Below are positions 63,603 through 64,000 of a stretch of 64,000 nt of DNA, one piece after another. The position numbers and the translations under genes are program-made. This stretch comes from Blepharisma japonicum (Eukaryota; Ciliophora; Heterotrichea; Heterotrichida; Blepharismidae). The stretch is from positions 112,468-176,467 of the forward strand of contig CATKHK010000088.1 in the NCBI GenBank assembly GCA_949751835.1, given 5' to 3'. The notes under the pieces are model-generated. The model made no database searches, was not told the origin of the DNA, and worked only from the letters and a program-made list of their open reading frames with translations. Each line of letters begins with the position of its first letter. Positions within the stretch are counted from its first letter, which is position 1.

Positions 63603-63942
63603 CGAAAAGAAAAATGGAAATAGAGTAAGAGTGCAAGTACCCTTGCGTGGAACGTACTGTGAAAATTTCCATATTCTGCTGCAGAACAACCTTTATTGCA
63701 AGGGTTTTACTGCTACGACCTCTAGATTCCACAAATGAGTTTTGACCTTCAGCTGTTTCGCGATCAGGGATGCAGCTGTTTGCCTGAGGGTTATTGTGCC
63801 AATTGCCTGAGTATGACTTTTGAAAGAAAGTGCAGTAACTTAGGGCTGCTCTGTAGTTGACCTAGCTATACTCGTATAGCGAGTCTCAATTAGATAGAGT
63901 GAGTGAGGTGAATTAGTCAGAATTGACGTTTTCATTGATAGT
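63603..63942 (+). other. 5' external transcribed spacer of the rRNA precursor (putative)
   Basis: About 340 bp of balanced base composition directly before 18S rRNA. It contains an inverted repeat GCTATAC-TC-GTATAGC (63865-63880), overlapping ACTCG-TATAG-CGAGT (63870-63884), mutually exclusive hairpins near the 3' end. An ATG-less frame on the minus strand here is a shadow. Confidence 0.5.
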
Positions 63943-64000
63943 AATCTGGTTGATCCTGCCAGTAGTCATATGCTTGTCTCAAAGATTAAGCCATGCATGT
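63943..64000 (+). rRNA. 18S (small subunit) rRNA, 5' end only
   Basis: AATCTGGTTGATCCTGCCAG followed by TAGTCATATGCTTGTCTCAA is the universal eukaryotic 18S 5' end. The gene runs off the window edge, with only the first 58 nt present. The third base is T where AACCTGG is common, as in several ciliates. Confidence 0.97.

Noticed and set aside
63535-63732. 65-codon minus-strand frame over the rDNA leader
   Set aside because: Lies in the promoter and external spacer of the rRNA gene; no coding signal.
1-64000. CRISPR arrays, bacterial operons, insertion sequences
   Set aside because: No direct-repeat/spacer array or prokaryotic features; introns, 18S rRNA and gene content are eukaryotic.

Overview
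The window looks like macronuclear DNA of a heterotrich ciliate, most likely Blepharisma. Three features of the sequence point there. About forty in-frame TGA codons sit at positions where Trp is expected inside recognisable proteins, while every gene ends in TAA or TAG. Six introns of exactly 15 nt (GT...TAG) repair otherwise broken reading frames. The DNA is very AT-rich with tightly packed genes. The species call is inference; the code and introns are read directly.

Layout. (1) 1-13.8 kb is an AT-rich, gene-poor arm. It holds five tandem copies of an unrecognised small protein family with two C-x-H-x10-C-x2-C units, a secreted-protein pseudogene with three frameshifts, decayed duplicated blocks, and a recurrent intergenic element (core GCTGTTACAAAATTT) about 310-340 bp downstream of four of the five copies. 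(2) 13.8-37 kb is compact: a coiled-coil protein, BRF1 (TFIIIB), ceramide synthase with a decayed partial copy beside it, small probable mitochondrial proteins, a RING-H2 protein, a secreted trichocyst-matrix-like protein, complex I subunits NDUFA8 and NDUFA6, two putatively N-myristoylated coiled-coil proteins in divergent orientation (one carrying a triple MIR domain), CCR4-NOT subunit NOT2, an oxysterol-binding protein, a PKA-like kinase, a WDR44-like protein and cathepsin C. (3) 37-46.4 kb holds a possible BAR-like protein and four tandem PP2C phosphatases. The second PP2C carries a 108-bp TA-flanked insertion inside its coding region and a second insertion upstream; both begin TATACCCT, as expected of unexcised internal eliminated sequences (IESs). 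(4) 47-63.1 kb holds an EGF-RING membrane protein, an MFS (FLVCR-like) transporter, a C2-like coiled-coil protein, a cytochrome-b5 front-end desaturase, a CFAP96-like ciliary protein, a TM9SF protein, a Sec1/Munc18 protein, a pseudo-protease-kelch fusion, an orphan gene and a SABATH-type methyltransferase. (5) 63.1-64 kb is an rDNA promoter and 5' external spacer leading into the first 58 nt of 18S rRNA at the window edge.

Several genes fit a membrane-trafficking and lipid theme (Sec1/Munc18, TM9SF, OSBP, ceramide synthase, desaturase, WDR44), but nothing suggests operons: neighbours differ in strand and function. Intergenic gaps are often under 30 bp, down to 7 bp between BRF1 and the next gene and 15 bp between two divergent start codons. 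The most unusual content is the pair of IES-like insertions in one PP2C paralogue, the tandem zinc-binding family with its conserved flanks, the myristoyl-coiled-coil-MIR fusion and the degenerate protease-kelch fusion.
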